The notes: generated by a model from the sequence alone, not told the origin. DNA of 64,000 bases from Micromonospora sp. C95 (GCF_018070465.1 NZ_JAGPXT010000013.1:62001-126000), one strand, 5' to 3'; positions 34,735-43,274 are shown, counted from the stretch's first letter. A program made the numbers and translations.

Positions 34735-36569
34735 GGCGCGGGTACCTCCGGTCCGGTGACGGTCGCCGGTGCGGCGAACCGGTCGGCCTGCAACCGGTAC
34801 AACCGGCTGTAGATCCCGCCGAGGGCCATCAGCTCATGGTGGCTACCGGTCTCGGCTGCGACTCCGCCGGACAGGATCACGATCGTATCGGCTTTCCGTA
34901 CGGTGGCCAGGCGGTGCGAGATCAGCAGTACGCAGGCCTGCCGGGCGAGATCCTGGATCCGGGCGATGACCTCGGTCTCGGCCTGGACGTCAAGGTGGGC
35001 GGTGGGCTCGTCGAACAGCACGATACGGGCCCCGGCCCGGACGGCGAACAACGCGCGGGCCAGGCCCACCCGTGCCCACTGCCCGCCGGAGATATCCACC
35101 CCGCCAGTTCGGTTCGGCGACAGCGGCGTGTCCCAACCCGCGGGGAGACGGGCGACGAGATCCCCGAGACCCGCATCCTGTACGGCCGCCTCAAGATCAC
35201 TGGTCGACGAGTGCCCGGGTGCGGCCAGCCGTACGTTGTCCCGGAAGGAGAGGGCATAGCGGATGGGGTCCTGTGCCGCGACGCACACGAGCCGATGCCG
35301 ATCGGGGTGGTTGACCAGCGAAACGCCGTCCAGGGTGATCCGGCCGGTGCGGGGCAGGTACAGCCCCGCGACCAACTTCGTCACGGTGGTCTTGCCGGCA
35401 CCGTTCAACCCGACGAGCGCGGTCAGCTTTCCGCTGGGGATCTCCAGGTCCAGGCCCTGCAGGACGTCGCGGCCGGTATAGCCGAACCGAATCCCGGAGA
35501 GGCGCAGGAGGCTTCCCCCGCCGGCCGGGAAAGGTGCGCCGTCGCCTCCCGGCGTCGCCGCGGGCGATTGGTGCCGCAGCTCCTCCAGCGCGCGGGCGGC
35601 CGGCAGGCCTTCGACATAGTCGAGTACCTCCTGCGCGGCGAACGCTCCACCGGCGACCGCCCACACCGCGGCCAGGTCGGTCGCCAGCCGGGAGAGGTCC
35701 AGCTGCCCGCGTGCCGCGGACAACGCCAGGATCGCTATCACCACGCCGGTTCCGCCGGCCAGGATCAGCGCACGCAGCCACTGCCGCCGCAGCATCCGGC
35801 GGCGGGCTGCCCGGTGCGGGTTCAGGTGCGCCTCGGTAGCGGACCGGTACCGGGCCTGCATCCAGCTCGCCAGGCCGAAGATCCGCAGTTCCTTGGCGAC
35901 CTCCGCGCCCGTGAGCAGTGCGTCCCAGTAGCCGGCCAGCCGCCGGTGCGGTACCCCGTTGGTCCAGGCCGTGGCCAGCAGCAGCGCATCGGCTGCCTGG
36001 AGATGGCGGACGACCAGGACGATCAGCAGCAACAGCCCCGCGGCCACCGGCGAGTCACGGGCGATGACCAGCACCGCGAGGACGTTGGCGAGCAGCCGCG
36101 ACCACAGGCACAGGAGTCCCCAGACCGCGGATCCGGAGGTACGACCCGTACGGTTGGTCGGCTCGCCGGCCGCCCTCGCGATGAGATCCTGATAGCCGGG
36201 ATCCTCCAGCATCGGCATGCTGGCCGTCTCGGACACCGCGGCCTCGACGGCTCGCCTGTGGGTGCCATCCACCCGCCGGGTGAGCGCGAGACGCAAGGGC
36301 TCGACCGCGAACTCCACCACCTGCGCGATGATGAGCAGCACCGCCAGCGGCAGCAGAGCGCCGAGTGCGGACGTCGCCCACTCCTGGGAGCCGGACGCCT
36401 CCACGAGTTCCCGGACGAGCGCTCCGGCAGCCAGCGCCACAGCGGCCGGCACCAGGGACCGGCCGGTGAGTATGACGATCGAGAGCAGCCGCAACGGCGT
36501 TCCGGTGCCCGCCCACAGACGTAGGACGAGCCGCCGGTCTGAGACCTGGCCAGGTCGCGGTTCAGGCAT
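34731..36569 (-). CDS. ABC exporter half-transporter (TMD-NBD), first subunit
   Basis: 612 residues from ATG 36569; a GTG at 36599 is the alternative. I prefer the ATG because it overlaps the preceding small gene stop by 8 bases (ATGCCTGA). Transmembrane part to about residue 320, then an NBD with GLNGAGKTT (Walker A), ISGGQWARVGLAR (signature), IVLFDEPTAHLD (Walker B) and ISHRLAT. Partner of the next gene. Likely exports the mature or phosphorylated nucleoside product; part of an export/resistance operon with the TmrB-like protein. Confidence 0.9.
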   Translation of the reverse strand: MPEPRPGQVSDRRLVLRLWAGTGTPLRLLSIVILTGRSLVPAAVALAAGALVRELVEASGSQEWATSALGALLPLAVLLIIAQVVEFAVEPLRLALTRRVDGTHRRAVEAAVSETASMPMLEDPGYQDLIARAAGEPTNRTGRTSGSAVWGLLCLWSRLLANVLAVLVIARDSPVAAGLLLLIVLVVRHLQAADALLLATAWTNGVPHRRLAGYWDALLTGAEVAKELRIFGLASWMQARYRSATEAHLNPHRAARRRMLRRQWLRALILAGGTGVVIAILALSAARGQLDLSRLATDLAAVWAVAGGAFAAQEVLDYVEGLPAARALEELRHQSPAATPGGDGAPFPAGGGSLLRLSGIRFGYTGRDVLQGLDLEIPSGKLTALVGLNGAGKTTVTKLVAGLYLPRTGRITLDGVSLVNHPDRHRLVCVAAQDPIRYALSFRDNVRLAAPGHSSTSDLEAAVQDAGLGDLVARLPAGWDTPLSPNRTGGVDISGGQWARVGLARALFAVRAGARIVLFDEPTAHLDVQAETEVIARIQDLARQACVLLISHRLATVRKADTIVILSGGVAAETGSHHELMALGGIYSRLYRLQADRFAAPATVTGPEVPAP

Positions 36570-36882
36570 CGGCCACCGGAAAGGATCGCCCCTGGGCACC
36601 GGCGGACCGGGAAGGGTCGGTCGGTCGCCGCGCGACCCGGTCGATCATCGCGTCCGCCGTCCGGAGCGTAACGTCGCCGGCGAACAGTTCATCCTGCAGC
36701 GGCAGACGTTTCGACCTCGCTGCGACCGGCACATCGCCCCGGCACCGGTCGGGGAGAACTGTCGCTTGCTGAGCCGATCGGTAGGCGATCCCGGCGACGT
36801 GACGGTCCGCCGTGGGCATCATGTGCGTCGCGGCGGTACCGCAACGGATGCCTGAAACAGGATCCGGCACGCCGACCAACAT
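36562..36882 (-). CDS. Small protein of unknown function, coupled to the ABC exporter
   Basis: 106 residues from ATG 36882, which has GGAGGGAG 4 bases upstream. Its stop overlaps the exporter start by 8 bases. These two translation signals are the main support. The product has no transmembrane helix or known motif (middle part DELFAGDVTLRTADAMIDR). It might be a leader-coupled accessory protein, or a chance frame in GC-rich DNA. Confidence 0.45.
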   Translation of the reverse strand: MLVGVPDPVSGIRCGTAATHMMPTADRHVAGIAYRSAQQATVLPDRCRGDVPVAARSKRLPLQDELFAGDVTLRTADAMIDRVARRPTDPSRSAGAQGRSFPVADA

Positions 36883-36932
36883 GCACTCCCTCCGCGGCAC
36901 GATTGCCGTACGCCAGTCCTTCTTTGGCTTAT

Positions 36933-36980
36933 TTTCGCGAAAAGACTGTGGTCTTTTCGCGAAAGAACCGTGGTTCTTTC
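36933..36980. promoter_or_regulatory. Tandem perfect palindromes (operator or attenuator candidate)
   Basis: First hairpin: TTTCGCGAAAAGAC (36933-36946), loop TGTG, exact complement at 36951-36964. Second: GAAAGAAC (36961-36968), loop CGTG, GTTCTTTC (36973-36980). The right arm of the first shares 36961-36964 with the left arm of the second, so both cannot form fully at once. The pair lies about 50 bases upstream of the exporter operon start and just before a TATAAT box on the other strand. It could be an operator for a dimeric repressor or an RNA switch. Confidence 0.6.
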
Positions 36981-37003
36981 TCCGGAAAGGCCACGGCGGT
37001 CAA

Positions 37004-37009
37004 TATAAT
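37004..37009 (+). promoter_or_regulatory. TATAAT box, rare in this GC-rich window
   Basis: A perfect -10 hexamer on the plus strand. The -35 area (about 36981-36986, TCCGGA) does not match consensus and overlaps the palindromes, as an activated or repressed promoter might. The opposite strand reads TATTAT at the same place, so it could also serve the leftward exporter operon. Confidence 0.35.
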
Positions 37010-37123
37010 AGACCATTACGGCCGGTGCAAGGAGTTCACCCGAAACCCACCCATCCAGTGCCGGTCACTCCAGGGATGCAACTAATTACTTATAGTAGCG
37101 ATTCGCGTGGCGGTCATGCAGAA

Positions 37124-37143
37124 GCCAATGTCACCCAACGTAA
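37124..37143 (+). repeat. Left terminal inverted repeat of the IS4-type remnant
   Basis: Pairs with 37538-37557 in inverted orientation, 17 of 20 bases agreeing. Confidence 0.7.
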
Positions 37144-37159
37144 TTCCATCATGGTGGTG

Positions 37160-37490
37160 GGCTGGGTTTCGTAGGTGGGGCGGCACCACCCGGTCGAACA
37201 CCCCAACCAGCGGCTCCGCACCCAACCGCTTACGCGCCGGAGTGATTCCGCCCGGCGTCGGCGTACGACGCCGACGCCAACGCGAAGTACACCATCCCAT
37301 GCGGCGGCAACTTCGCATCCGACCGCGGCGCCTGCCTGCCGGCGACCTCGACCGCCCCATCGACGACCTCACGCGGCACCGACCCGGCGAGGACTCCCAT
37401 CGAGATCCACTCCGGCAACCGTCCACCCACGACCTGCGCTTCCGCGATCACCCGCAGACCCTGACGCCCACACCCCGGACCTACCACCAC
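37160..37490 (-). pseudogene. IS4-family transposase N-terminal fragment, frameshifted
   Basis: In one minus frame (37490 to about 37260) the text RLPEWISMGVLAGSVPREVV and LPPHGMVYFALA follows the IS4 transposase N-terminal domain. It then shifts frame, and GGITPARKRLGAEPLVGVF appears in the other frame (about 37250-37180), as in the next conserved block of these transposases. The catalytic DDE domain is missing. Dead remnant. Confidence 0.65.
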
Positions 37491-37537
37491 GACACCAGCA
37501 CGACCACGGAAACCCGGCCCACCACCACGATCAACTT

Positions 37538-37557
37538 ACGTTAAGTGGCATTGGCAC
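37538..37557 (-). repeat. Right terminal inverted repeat of the IS4-type remnant
   Basis: Complement of the left repeat at 37124-37143 with three mismatches. Confidence 0.7.
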
Positions 37558-37732
37558 TGAGACCGCCCGGACGCGCCCATTGCGTAGCTGCTGCGATCTA
37601 TGCTTAGATCCGGATGATGGATGACGGGGGTTGTTCCGAGCACATGCTTGACGATTCACTGGCGTCTTGGCGCCTGGCGTCTTCACAGAGTTTACCGCTG
37701 TTGAATGCCGAGGTGAATCGGAGGGGCGACAC

Positions 37733-38503
37733 ATGGTGAACATCGCCGAGGGGGCCCCCTCAAGCACGGCCTCGCCAACCATGATGGCGGTCCAGGACAA
37801 CACTACCGACCCGCTGACGGTCCTCTTGCCGTGCGCCGGTGCGGGATCGCGCTTCAAGGCGCCCTACCCCAAAGAACTGCATTGCATAGCCCGTGGAGTC
37901 ACCGCGCTGGACGCGGCTCTCGCCCCGGTGGTGGATCTGTCCCGGAACTATCCGGTACGTCTGGTCGCGGTGGTCGGCCCAGGCCGTGAATCAACAGTCG
38001 AGCGGTTGTATCCGTACGGCGAGCATCTCGATCTTTGTATCACCTTTCAAAATGAACGCCATGGGCCGCAGATCATGGGGGCACTACGGGCGGCCCACGA
38101 TCTCGTTTCCGAGCGCGTCCTGATCGTACTTCCCGATCAGTATTTCTCCTGGGAGCCGGGAGCGAACCCGTTGCTGGATTGTGTCCGGGCACTTCAGGCC
38201 GACGAATTCAGCGTGATCGCCGCAAAGCCCGGTAGCCGTCCGCTGACCGAGGACGGAGCGCTGGCCGTGCAGGCCGGCCCGCACGGACCGAGGGTGACCG
38301 CAGCCGCCGAGAAACCGCAGGACCCGACCGGGTTCGACGCCGCTTGGGTGGTCGTCGGGCTGCGCCGCTCCGCGTGGGACCGGCTGCCCGACGTGTTCCG
38401 GCGTACGGCCGGCAGTCCGCTAGTCGGCGCCCCCGTGGTGTTCGCCGGCGGTTACCGCCACCTTCATGTCCCGAGCAGCGCGAACGAGAACAGCTCATCA
38501 TGA
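37733..38503 (+). CDS. Nucleotidyltransferase, LipM-like candidate
   Basis: 256 residues from ATG 37733, with GGAGGGG about 6 bases upstream. The N-terminus VLLPCAGAGSRFKAPYPKEL is a sugar-nucleotidyltransferase signature, here slightly atypical (GAGSRF for GxGTR); LIVLPDQYF holds the metal-site Asp region. By gene order (NTase, GT, aminotransferase, phosphorylase) it sits where LipM stands in the LipM-N-O-P series. LipM uses UTP and 5-amino-5-deoxyribose-1-phosphate to give the UDP-aminoribose donor. The second nucleotidyltransferase at 43380 could have that job instead. First gene of the core operon; its stop overlaps the next ATG (ATGA). Confidence 0.75.
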   Translation: MVNIAEGAPSSTASPTMMAVQDNTTDPLTVLLPCAGAGSRFKAPYPKELHCIARGVTALDAALAPVVDLSRNYPVRLVAVVGPGRESTVERLYPYGEHLDLCITFQNERHGPQIMGALRAAHDLVSERVLIVLPDQYFSWEPGANPLLDCVRALQADEFSVIAAKPGSRPLTEDGALAVQAGPHGPRVTAAAEKPQDPTGFDAAWVVVGLRRSAWDRLPDVFRRTAGSPLVGAPVVFAGGYRHLHVPSSANENSSS

Positions 38504-39672
38504 CGACGGGCACGGGGCACGTGGTCCTCGATGCCGGCAGCTATCCCATAGACGGTGCCCACATCGGCGGCATCGGATTGCGGATATGTGAACTGGCGGA
38601 GACGCTCGCCGAATTCGTGCCGACCACCGTCATGGCGGAAAGTGTGGCCGGGGCGGTGCCGGTCGGCCGGGCCCGGCTGGCATCCTCCCGTTCCTGGCGG
38701 GAGCTCGTCGGCCACGCGGACGCGGTGATGTTCTTCGACGGTGGTTCCTCCCAGCGGCTCCACGAGGCGCAGACCCGCCAATGCTTGATCATCGTCGAGA
38801 ATGCACCGCCGATCGAGCAGTTGGAGTACCCGTCGCTACGGTCGGCGGCCGACCCGGGCGCCGTCCATCGACGTCTGGTCGAGGATTACGCGGCCCAGCT
38901 CCGGGCGGCCGACCACTTCCTCTGCCGGTCCGCCGTCGAGCGCGTCACCCTGCTGGCGAACCTGTGCCTCACCGGCCGGCTCAGCGCAGCGGCGCTGGAC
39001 CGGTCCCGGACGCTCGAACACCTGGTCTCCCTGGTGCCGATCGGCTTCAGCGCGTCGAGCGCGGAGCGTGCCGCCCGAGCCGCTCCGCAGCCGGGTCCGG
39101 ATCTATTGTGGACCGGTGGGCTGTGGGCATACTTCGACCCGGTAGCCGTGGTGGAGGCTGTGAAGCTCTGTCACGACGCCGGGCACCCGGTCAGCCTGGG
39201 TTTTCTCTATGGCCGGGCGCAGCCCGACAACAAAATGGTGGTGGACGACCTCCTGACGGCGATCCGCACCCATCACCTCGAAGATTGGGTGGAACTGCGG
39301 ACGGAGCCGATCTCGCACCTGTCGCGGGATGGTGTCCTCAAGGGATCGAAGGCACTGGTCAGTATCGCGAAGCCAGGCATCGAGAACGACACCTGCGTGC
39401 GCCTGCGTATTCGCGACAGCCGGCTGTACGGGCGTCCGCTGTTGTGCGACAACTTCGGGCCGACAGCCGTAGAAGCGGCGGCCGACGGACTCGGCACCGC
39501 GGTCGACCCGCGCGACCGGGCCGCACTCGCCGCCAAGATCATGACCCTCACTGCAGGGAGCGAAGCTCATGACACTCACGGACCGATCGGGGGGTTCGAC
39601 TACACCCGCAGCGCCGCCCGGTTTCTCGACTGGCTCGTCGACGCCATCGCCCGGCGGAGGGCCCGGCTCTGA
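38500..39672 (+). CDS. Glycosyltransferase, LipN-like
   Basis: 390 residues; ATG overlaps the upstream stop (ATGA). Two-lobed GT-B look: an N-terminal GGIGLRICELAETL and a C-terminal part with LLWTGGLWAYFDP, VSLGFLYGRAQPDNK and SIAKPGIENDTCVRLRIRDS. In A-90289/caprazamycin/muraymycin the corresponding enzyme attaches 5-amino-5-deoxyribose to O5' of glycyluridine. The position between nucleotidyltransferase and aminotransferase supports that role. Its last 104 bases overlap the start of the aminotransferase in another frame. Family call from layout and context; specific motifs are modest. Confidence 0.72.
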   Translation: MTTGTGHVVLDAGSYPIDGAHIGGIGLRICELAETLAEFVPTTVMAESVAGAVPVGRARLASSRSWRELVGHADAVMFFDGGSSQRLHEAQTRQCLIIVENAPPIEQLEYPSLRSAADPGAVHRRLVEDYAAQLRAADHFLCRSAVERVTLLANLCLTGRLSAAALDRSRTLEHLVSLVPIGFSASSAERAARAAPQPGPDLLWTGGLWAYFDPVAVVEAVKLCHDAGHPVSLGFLYGRAQPDNKMVVDDLLTAIRTHHLEDWVELRTEPISHLSRDGVLKGSKALVSIAKPGIENDTCVRLRIRDSRLYGRPLLCDNFGPTAVEAAADGLGTAVDPRDRAALAAKIMTLTAGSEAHDTHGPIGGFDYTRSAARFLDWLVDAIARRRARL

Positions 39673-40951
39673 CCCGGCGACGGCCGGCGTCTGGCACGGT
39701 TGGTCGCCGGTGCGCCAGCGGGACCGGCCGACCATCGTCCGCGGAGCCGGCTGGCACGTCTGGGACGACGCCGGCCGGCGCTATCTGGACGCGACCTCGT
39801 CGGCCCTGAACGCGGTCTGCGGGTACGGCGAGCCCCGGATCCAGGCGGCCGCCCAGGCGCAGGCCGCCCGGTTGCAGCACTTCGAGCTGTCGCGGTTCGC
39901 GCACCAGCCGGCATCGGCGCTGGCGGAGCGGCTGGCCAGCCTTCTCGGCGGCCCACTCACCCGGACGGTTCTCGTCAACAGCGGCTCGGAGGCGGTGGAG
40001 GCGGCCGTCCGCATCGCGGTGGACCTGTGGCCGCTGCGCGGCGAGACGCGAATCCGGGTGGTGACGCTCGAACGCGGCTATCACGGATCGACGGCACTGT
40101 GCCAGTCGCTGTCGGGTCTGCCGCACCTGGCCAACCGGTATCGTGACCCGGTCGTGGTCACCCGCGTGACGTTGCCCCGGGAGGGTGCGGCGCTGCGCAC
40201 CACGGAGGGGCTCGAACGCACCGTCGAGGCACTCGAGCGGGCCATCGTGGGACCGCACGATGCCGGGCCGCCAGCCGCCGTGCTGCTCGAGCCGCTTCTC
40301 AACGTCGGCGGCGGCATCGTCCTCCCGCCGGGACTTCTGGCCCGGCTGCGCCAGATCTGCGACCGCACCGGCACCCTGCTCGTCCTGGACGAGGTCTTCA
40401 CCGGCTTCGGCCGTACCGGCGCCTGGTTCGCCCATCAGCACGACGGCGCCCGGCCGGACCTGATCGCGCTGAGCAAGGGCCTGAACGGCGGCTACGCACC
40501 CATCGGGGCGGTGGTCGCGGCGGGACACCTCGCCGAGGAGTTCGCCGCCGAACCGGTGATCGGCGGCCTGCGGTACGGACACACCACGTCCGGCCACGCG
40601 ATCGCCTGCGCCGCCGCCCTGGCCGCGCTCGACGTCATCGAGAAGGACGACCTGGTCACGCGGTCGGCCCGGCACGGCGCCGACCTGCTTGACGCGCTCA
40701 GGGCCGCCGCCACCGGTCCCCTGGTGACCGATGTACGGGGGCAGGGCCTAATCGTGTCGGTCGAGATGGCCGACGCGGACCTCGCGACGCAACTGGTGCT
40801 GGCCGCGACAGCCCGTCACGTGCTGCTGCGCCAGCAGGGCCGAACCGTCATGGCGGTACCTCCGCTGACGATCGACGAGGCGGGCATCCGTGAGATCGCC
40901 GGATCGGTGGCCGGCGCGCTGACCAACGTGCTGACCGGGAGCCGATCTTGA
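39569..40951 (+). CDS. Class III aminotransferase, LipO-like
   Basis: 460 residues from ATG 39569, which has GGGAGCG upstream but lies 104 bases inside the glycosyltransferase gene. The first ~40 residues are low-complexity, so a later start is possible. Class III motifs are LVNSGSEAVEAAVRIA, YHGSTALCQS, VLDEVFTGFGRTG and LSKGLNGGYAPIGAVV with the PLP lysine. LipO-type enzymes aminate uridine-5'-aldehyde to 5'-amino-5'-deoxyuridine, the source of aminoribose. The stop overlaps the phosphorylase TTG start (TTGA). It is not a close relative of copies A and B in this window, which have a different N-terminus. Confidence 0.82.
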   Translation: MTLTDRSGGSTTPAAPPGFSTGSSTPSPGGGPGSDPATAGVWHGWSPVRQRDRPTIVRGAGWHVWDDAGRRYLDATSSALNAVCGYGEPRIQAAAQAQAARLQHFELSRFAHQPASALAERLASLLGGPLTRTVLVNSGSEAVEAAVRIAVDLWPLRGETRIRVVTLERGYHGSTALCQSLSGLPHLANRYRDPVVVTRVTLPREGAALRTTEGLERTVEALERAIVGPHDAGPPAAVLLEPLLNVGGGIVLPPGLLARLRQICDRTGTLLVLDEVFTGFGRTGAWFAHQHDGARPDLIALSKGLNGGYAPIGAVVAAGHLAEEFAAEPVIGGLRYGHTTSGHAIACAAALAALDVIEKDDLVTRSARHGADLLDALRAAATGPLVTDVRGQGLIVSVEMADADLATQLVLAATARHVLLRQQGRTVMAVPPLTIDEAGIREIAGSVAGALTNVLTGSRS

Positions 40952-42285
40952 ATAACGACGCCAACTCGCCGTCAGCCGTACGCCGAATCATCGACGCGAT
41001 CGCGGACCTGCGCGCCGGACGGCCGCTCGACGGGCCCACCATCCGCGGCGTCGTCGACGACTATCTGGCCGGCCGGGTCACCGACTATCAGATGTCGGCC
41101 TGGCTGGCCACGGTGGCCTGTACCGGCCTCCGGCCGGACGAGACCGCAGCCCTCGCGATGGCCTACGTCGACAGCGGGCGACGGCTCACCCACCCCGGGG
41201 TCGGCCGGGTGGTGGACAAGCACAGCACCGGTGGGGTCGGTGACAAGGTCAGCCTCTTCGTGGTGCCGGTGGTGGCTGCCTGCGGTGTCCCGGTGGTCAA
41301 GGTGTCCGGCCGCGGCCTGGGGTTCATGGGCGGCACGGTGGACAAGCTCGAGTCGCTGGCCGGGCTGCGCCTCGACCTCTCGGCTGGCGAGGTGGCGGAC
41401 GCGCTGAAGGCCGTTGGCATGGTCATCACCGGGCAGAGCGATGAAGTGGTTCCCGGTGACCGAGCCACGTATGCCCTGCGGGACGTGACCGGGACCGTTG
41501 ACAGCATGCCGCTGATCGCGGCCAGCGTGATGAGCAAAAAAATCGCCACCGGCGCAGACGCGGTCGTTCTCGACGTCAAATGTGGTGAGGGCGCTCTGGT
41601 CCCCGATCTGGACGCGGCCCGGACGCTGGCACGGCTGATGATCGATATCGGCCGGGCCGCGGGCGTGGAGTGTCAGGCCGTGCTCACCGACATGAACCGG
41701 CCGCTCGGACGTGCCGTGGGCAACGCCGCCGAGGTGCGCGAAGCGATCTCCGCTCTTCAGGGCGACATCGTGCCGGGCTATCACGAGGTTTGCCGGCAGG
41801 TGGCCGTTCTCATGGTAAGCCTGGGCCGCCCGAATCTGAGTACCGGCGCGTGCGAGGAGCTCGTCGAGCATGCCGTTGCTTCCGGTGCGGCGCTGCGCAT
41901 CCTCCGTCGCTGGGTGGAGTACCAGGGCGGCGACATCGCACAGATCGACGACCCGGACCTGTTGCCGAGCGGCCGCCACGAGGCCGTCGTCCGGGCCACC
42001 GAAGACGGCTGGGTGACCGGGATCGGGCCGACCGAGATCGGCAAGGCCGCGCTCTGGCTGGGAGCCGGTCGTTTCCAGCACGAAGCCCCCCTGGATCACG
42101 GCGCGGCCGTGCTGCTCGACCGGCAGGTCGGAGAACGGGTTGCCGCGGGCGAGCCACTGGCCCGTCTCGTCTGGAACGACGGCCGGCCCGATGAGGCCGA
42201 GAAGGCGGTCCGCGCAGCGTTCCGGGTCGGCCGGCAGCCGCCCGAGGAGATCAACCCCGTCCTCGATGTCGTGAATGTCAATTGA
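40948..42285 (+). CDS. Pyrimidine nucleoside phosphorylase, LipP-like
   Basis: 445 residues, full length for thymidine/pyrimidine nucleoside phosphorylase. Motifs are VDKHSTGGVGDKVSL (phosphate site), VSGRGLGFMGGTVDKLES and VMSKKIATGADAVVLDVKCG. Starts with a rare TTG that overlaps the upstream stop (TTGA). In the Lip/Cpz/Mur pathways this enzyme splits 5'-amino-5'-deoxyuridine with phosphate into uracil and 5-amino-5-deoxyribose-1-phosphate. A housekeeping salvage role is less likely given the operon. Confidence 0.88.
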   Translation: MNNDANSPSAVRRIIDAIADLRAGRPLDGPTIRGVVDDYLAGRVTDYQMSAWLATVACTGLRPDETAALAMAYVDSGRRLTHPGVGRVVDKHSTGGVGDKVSLFVVPVVAACGVPVVKVSGRGLGFMGGTVDKLESLAGLRLDLSAGEVADALKAVGMVITGQSDEVVPGDRATYALRDVTGTVDSMPLIAASVMSKKIATGADAVVLDVKCGEGALVPDLDAARTLARLMIDIGRAAGVECQAVLTDMNRPLGRAVGNAAEVREAISALQGDIVPGYHEVCRQVAVLMVSLGRPNLSTGACEELVEHAVASGAALRILRRWVEYQGGDIAQIDDPDLLPSGRHEAVVRATEDGWVTGIGPTEIGKAALWLGAGRFQHEAPLDHGAAVLLDRQVGERVAAGEPLARLVWNDGRPDEAEKAVRAAFRVGRQPPEEINPVLDVVNVN

Positions 42286-42371
42286 CGACGCAACGCAACT
42301 GCGTGCAGTCGCACAACGGTGGCCTGTCCCGGCATGTTCGGCGGACCGCCCGATAGGTGAAGTGAAGTGAG

Positions 42372-43274
42372 ATGACAATCGACTCGTTGAACCTGCTCAA
42401 GACAGCGAAGGACGTACCCACCTTCGACGCCGTTCCGTGGGACTCGCCGGTCGCCTGGCACCCTGCCGGCAGTGGCGCATCCGTGGACCTGGCGGCCGTC
42501 CGAGAAATCGTCCGCCGCTACCGGCGGCACGGGTTCTGCATCGTTCAGCTGCAGCCCGGGACAGCCGACGAGCAATCCCTCTCCTCGCTGGCCGAAGCCC
42601 TGCGGCTGGGAAATCCGTTCGTGCCGCCGCTCTACCGTCTGAACGGCAATACGCCGTCCGCGGTCTCCCGAATCTCCGCCGGGCTCAACGCCTCCACCCA
42701 GGACGCCACCCACCCCTCGTTCGGGCGGAGCAGCGGGCAACGCCTGCACACCGACGGCACCCTTCAGGACATCGGTCAGATCCGGACCACGCTGCTGCTG
42801 TGCCAGTCCGTCGGGCGGACCGGCGGCGACACCCGCCTCTTCAACGCCACCGCGGCCTACGCGGAGCTACTGACAGCCGATCTGCCGGCGGCCCTGGCGC
42901 TGGCCACACCCGGGAGCCTGGTACGCCGAGCCACCGTCAACGGCAGCGACGACTTCAATGCCGGTCCCGCCTTCGCCGTCGTCGACGGGCAGTTGGTGAC
43001 TCGTTACTCACTGACCGACACCGACCGGTGGGAAGTGCCGTCCGGAATTTCCGCCGACGATTTGTGGCGGGCGGTGGCGTACCTCGAGAGATGTGCCGAG
43101 GACTCCGCGGTCTACCGCGAATTCCGGTTGGAACCGGCTCAGGTGCTGGTCTTGGCCAATGCTCGACTCTCGCACGGCCGGACCGCCTATACCGACGATC
43201 CGCAACAGCCGCGGTGCATGTTCCGGACCCTGCACGAGCGGGAACCCGCTACGGAGCCGATCCCGTGTCCGTAG
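42372..43274 (+). CDS. TauD-family Fe/2OG dioxygenase, LipL-like UMP oxygenase
   Basis: 300 residues. The iron triad is readable: His126 and Asp128 in QRLHTDGT, and His268 in RLSHGRTAY; Arg285 in MFRTLHER would bind 2-oxoglutarate. LipL, Cpz15 and Mur16 convert UMP to uridine-5'-aldehyde with loss of phosphate, the first step to glycyluridine. The presence of a LipK-like transaldolase and LipO/LipP-like enzymes makes this the likely reaction. ATG 42372 follows GGTGAAG repeats, 86 bases after the phosphorylase. Confidence 0.85.
   Translation: MTIDSLNLLKTAKDVPTFDAVPWDSPVAWHPAGSGASVDLAAVREIVRRYRRHGFCIVQLQPGTADEQSLSSLAEALRLGNPFVPPLYRLNGNTPSAVSRISAGLNASTQDATHPSFGRSSGQRLHTDGTLQDIGQIRTTLLLCQSVGRTGGDTRLFNATAAYAELLTADLPAALALATPGSLVRRATVNGSDDFNAGPAFAVVDGQLVTRYSLTDTDRWEVPSGISADDLWRAVAYLERCAEDSAVYREFRLEPAQVLVLANARLSHGRTAYTDDPQQPRCMFRTLHEREPATEPIPCP

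Larger units (their letters stand above)
37124..37557. mobile_element. Degraded IS4-type insertion element (MITE-like, ~434 bp)
   Basis: The ends are imperfect 20-base inverted repeats: GCCAATGTCACCCAACGTAA at 37124-37143, and the complement of 37538-37557 reads GCCAATGCCACTTAACGTAA (17 of 20 agree). Inside, on the minus strand, are broken pieces of an IS4-family transposase N-terminal domain. The element is far too short to be autonomous. No clear target duplication is seen at the flanks. Confidence 0.7.
36883..37732. other. 850-base control region between exporter and nucleoside operons
   Basis: This region holds the tandem palindromes, a TATAAT box, the IS4-type remnant, a GATCTA/TAGATC inverted repeat (37597-37612) and a direct repeat of CTGGCGTCTT (37659-37668 and 37674-37683) just before the core operon. 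It is richer in A/T near 36920-37110 than its neighbours. No intact gene is supported. Confidence 0.6.

Noticed and set aside
36933..36980. CRISPR repeat possibility
   Set aside because: Only two unequal palindromes without spacers of regular length, and no cas genes.
36903..37085. 60-codon frame with repeated FSRK-like residues over the palindromes
   Set aside because: The amino-acid repeat is only the translation of the DNA palindromes; no ribosome site.
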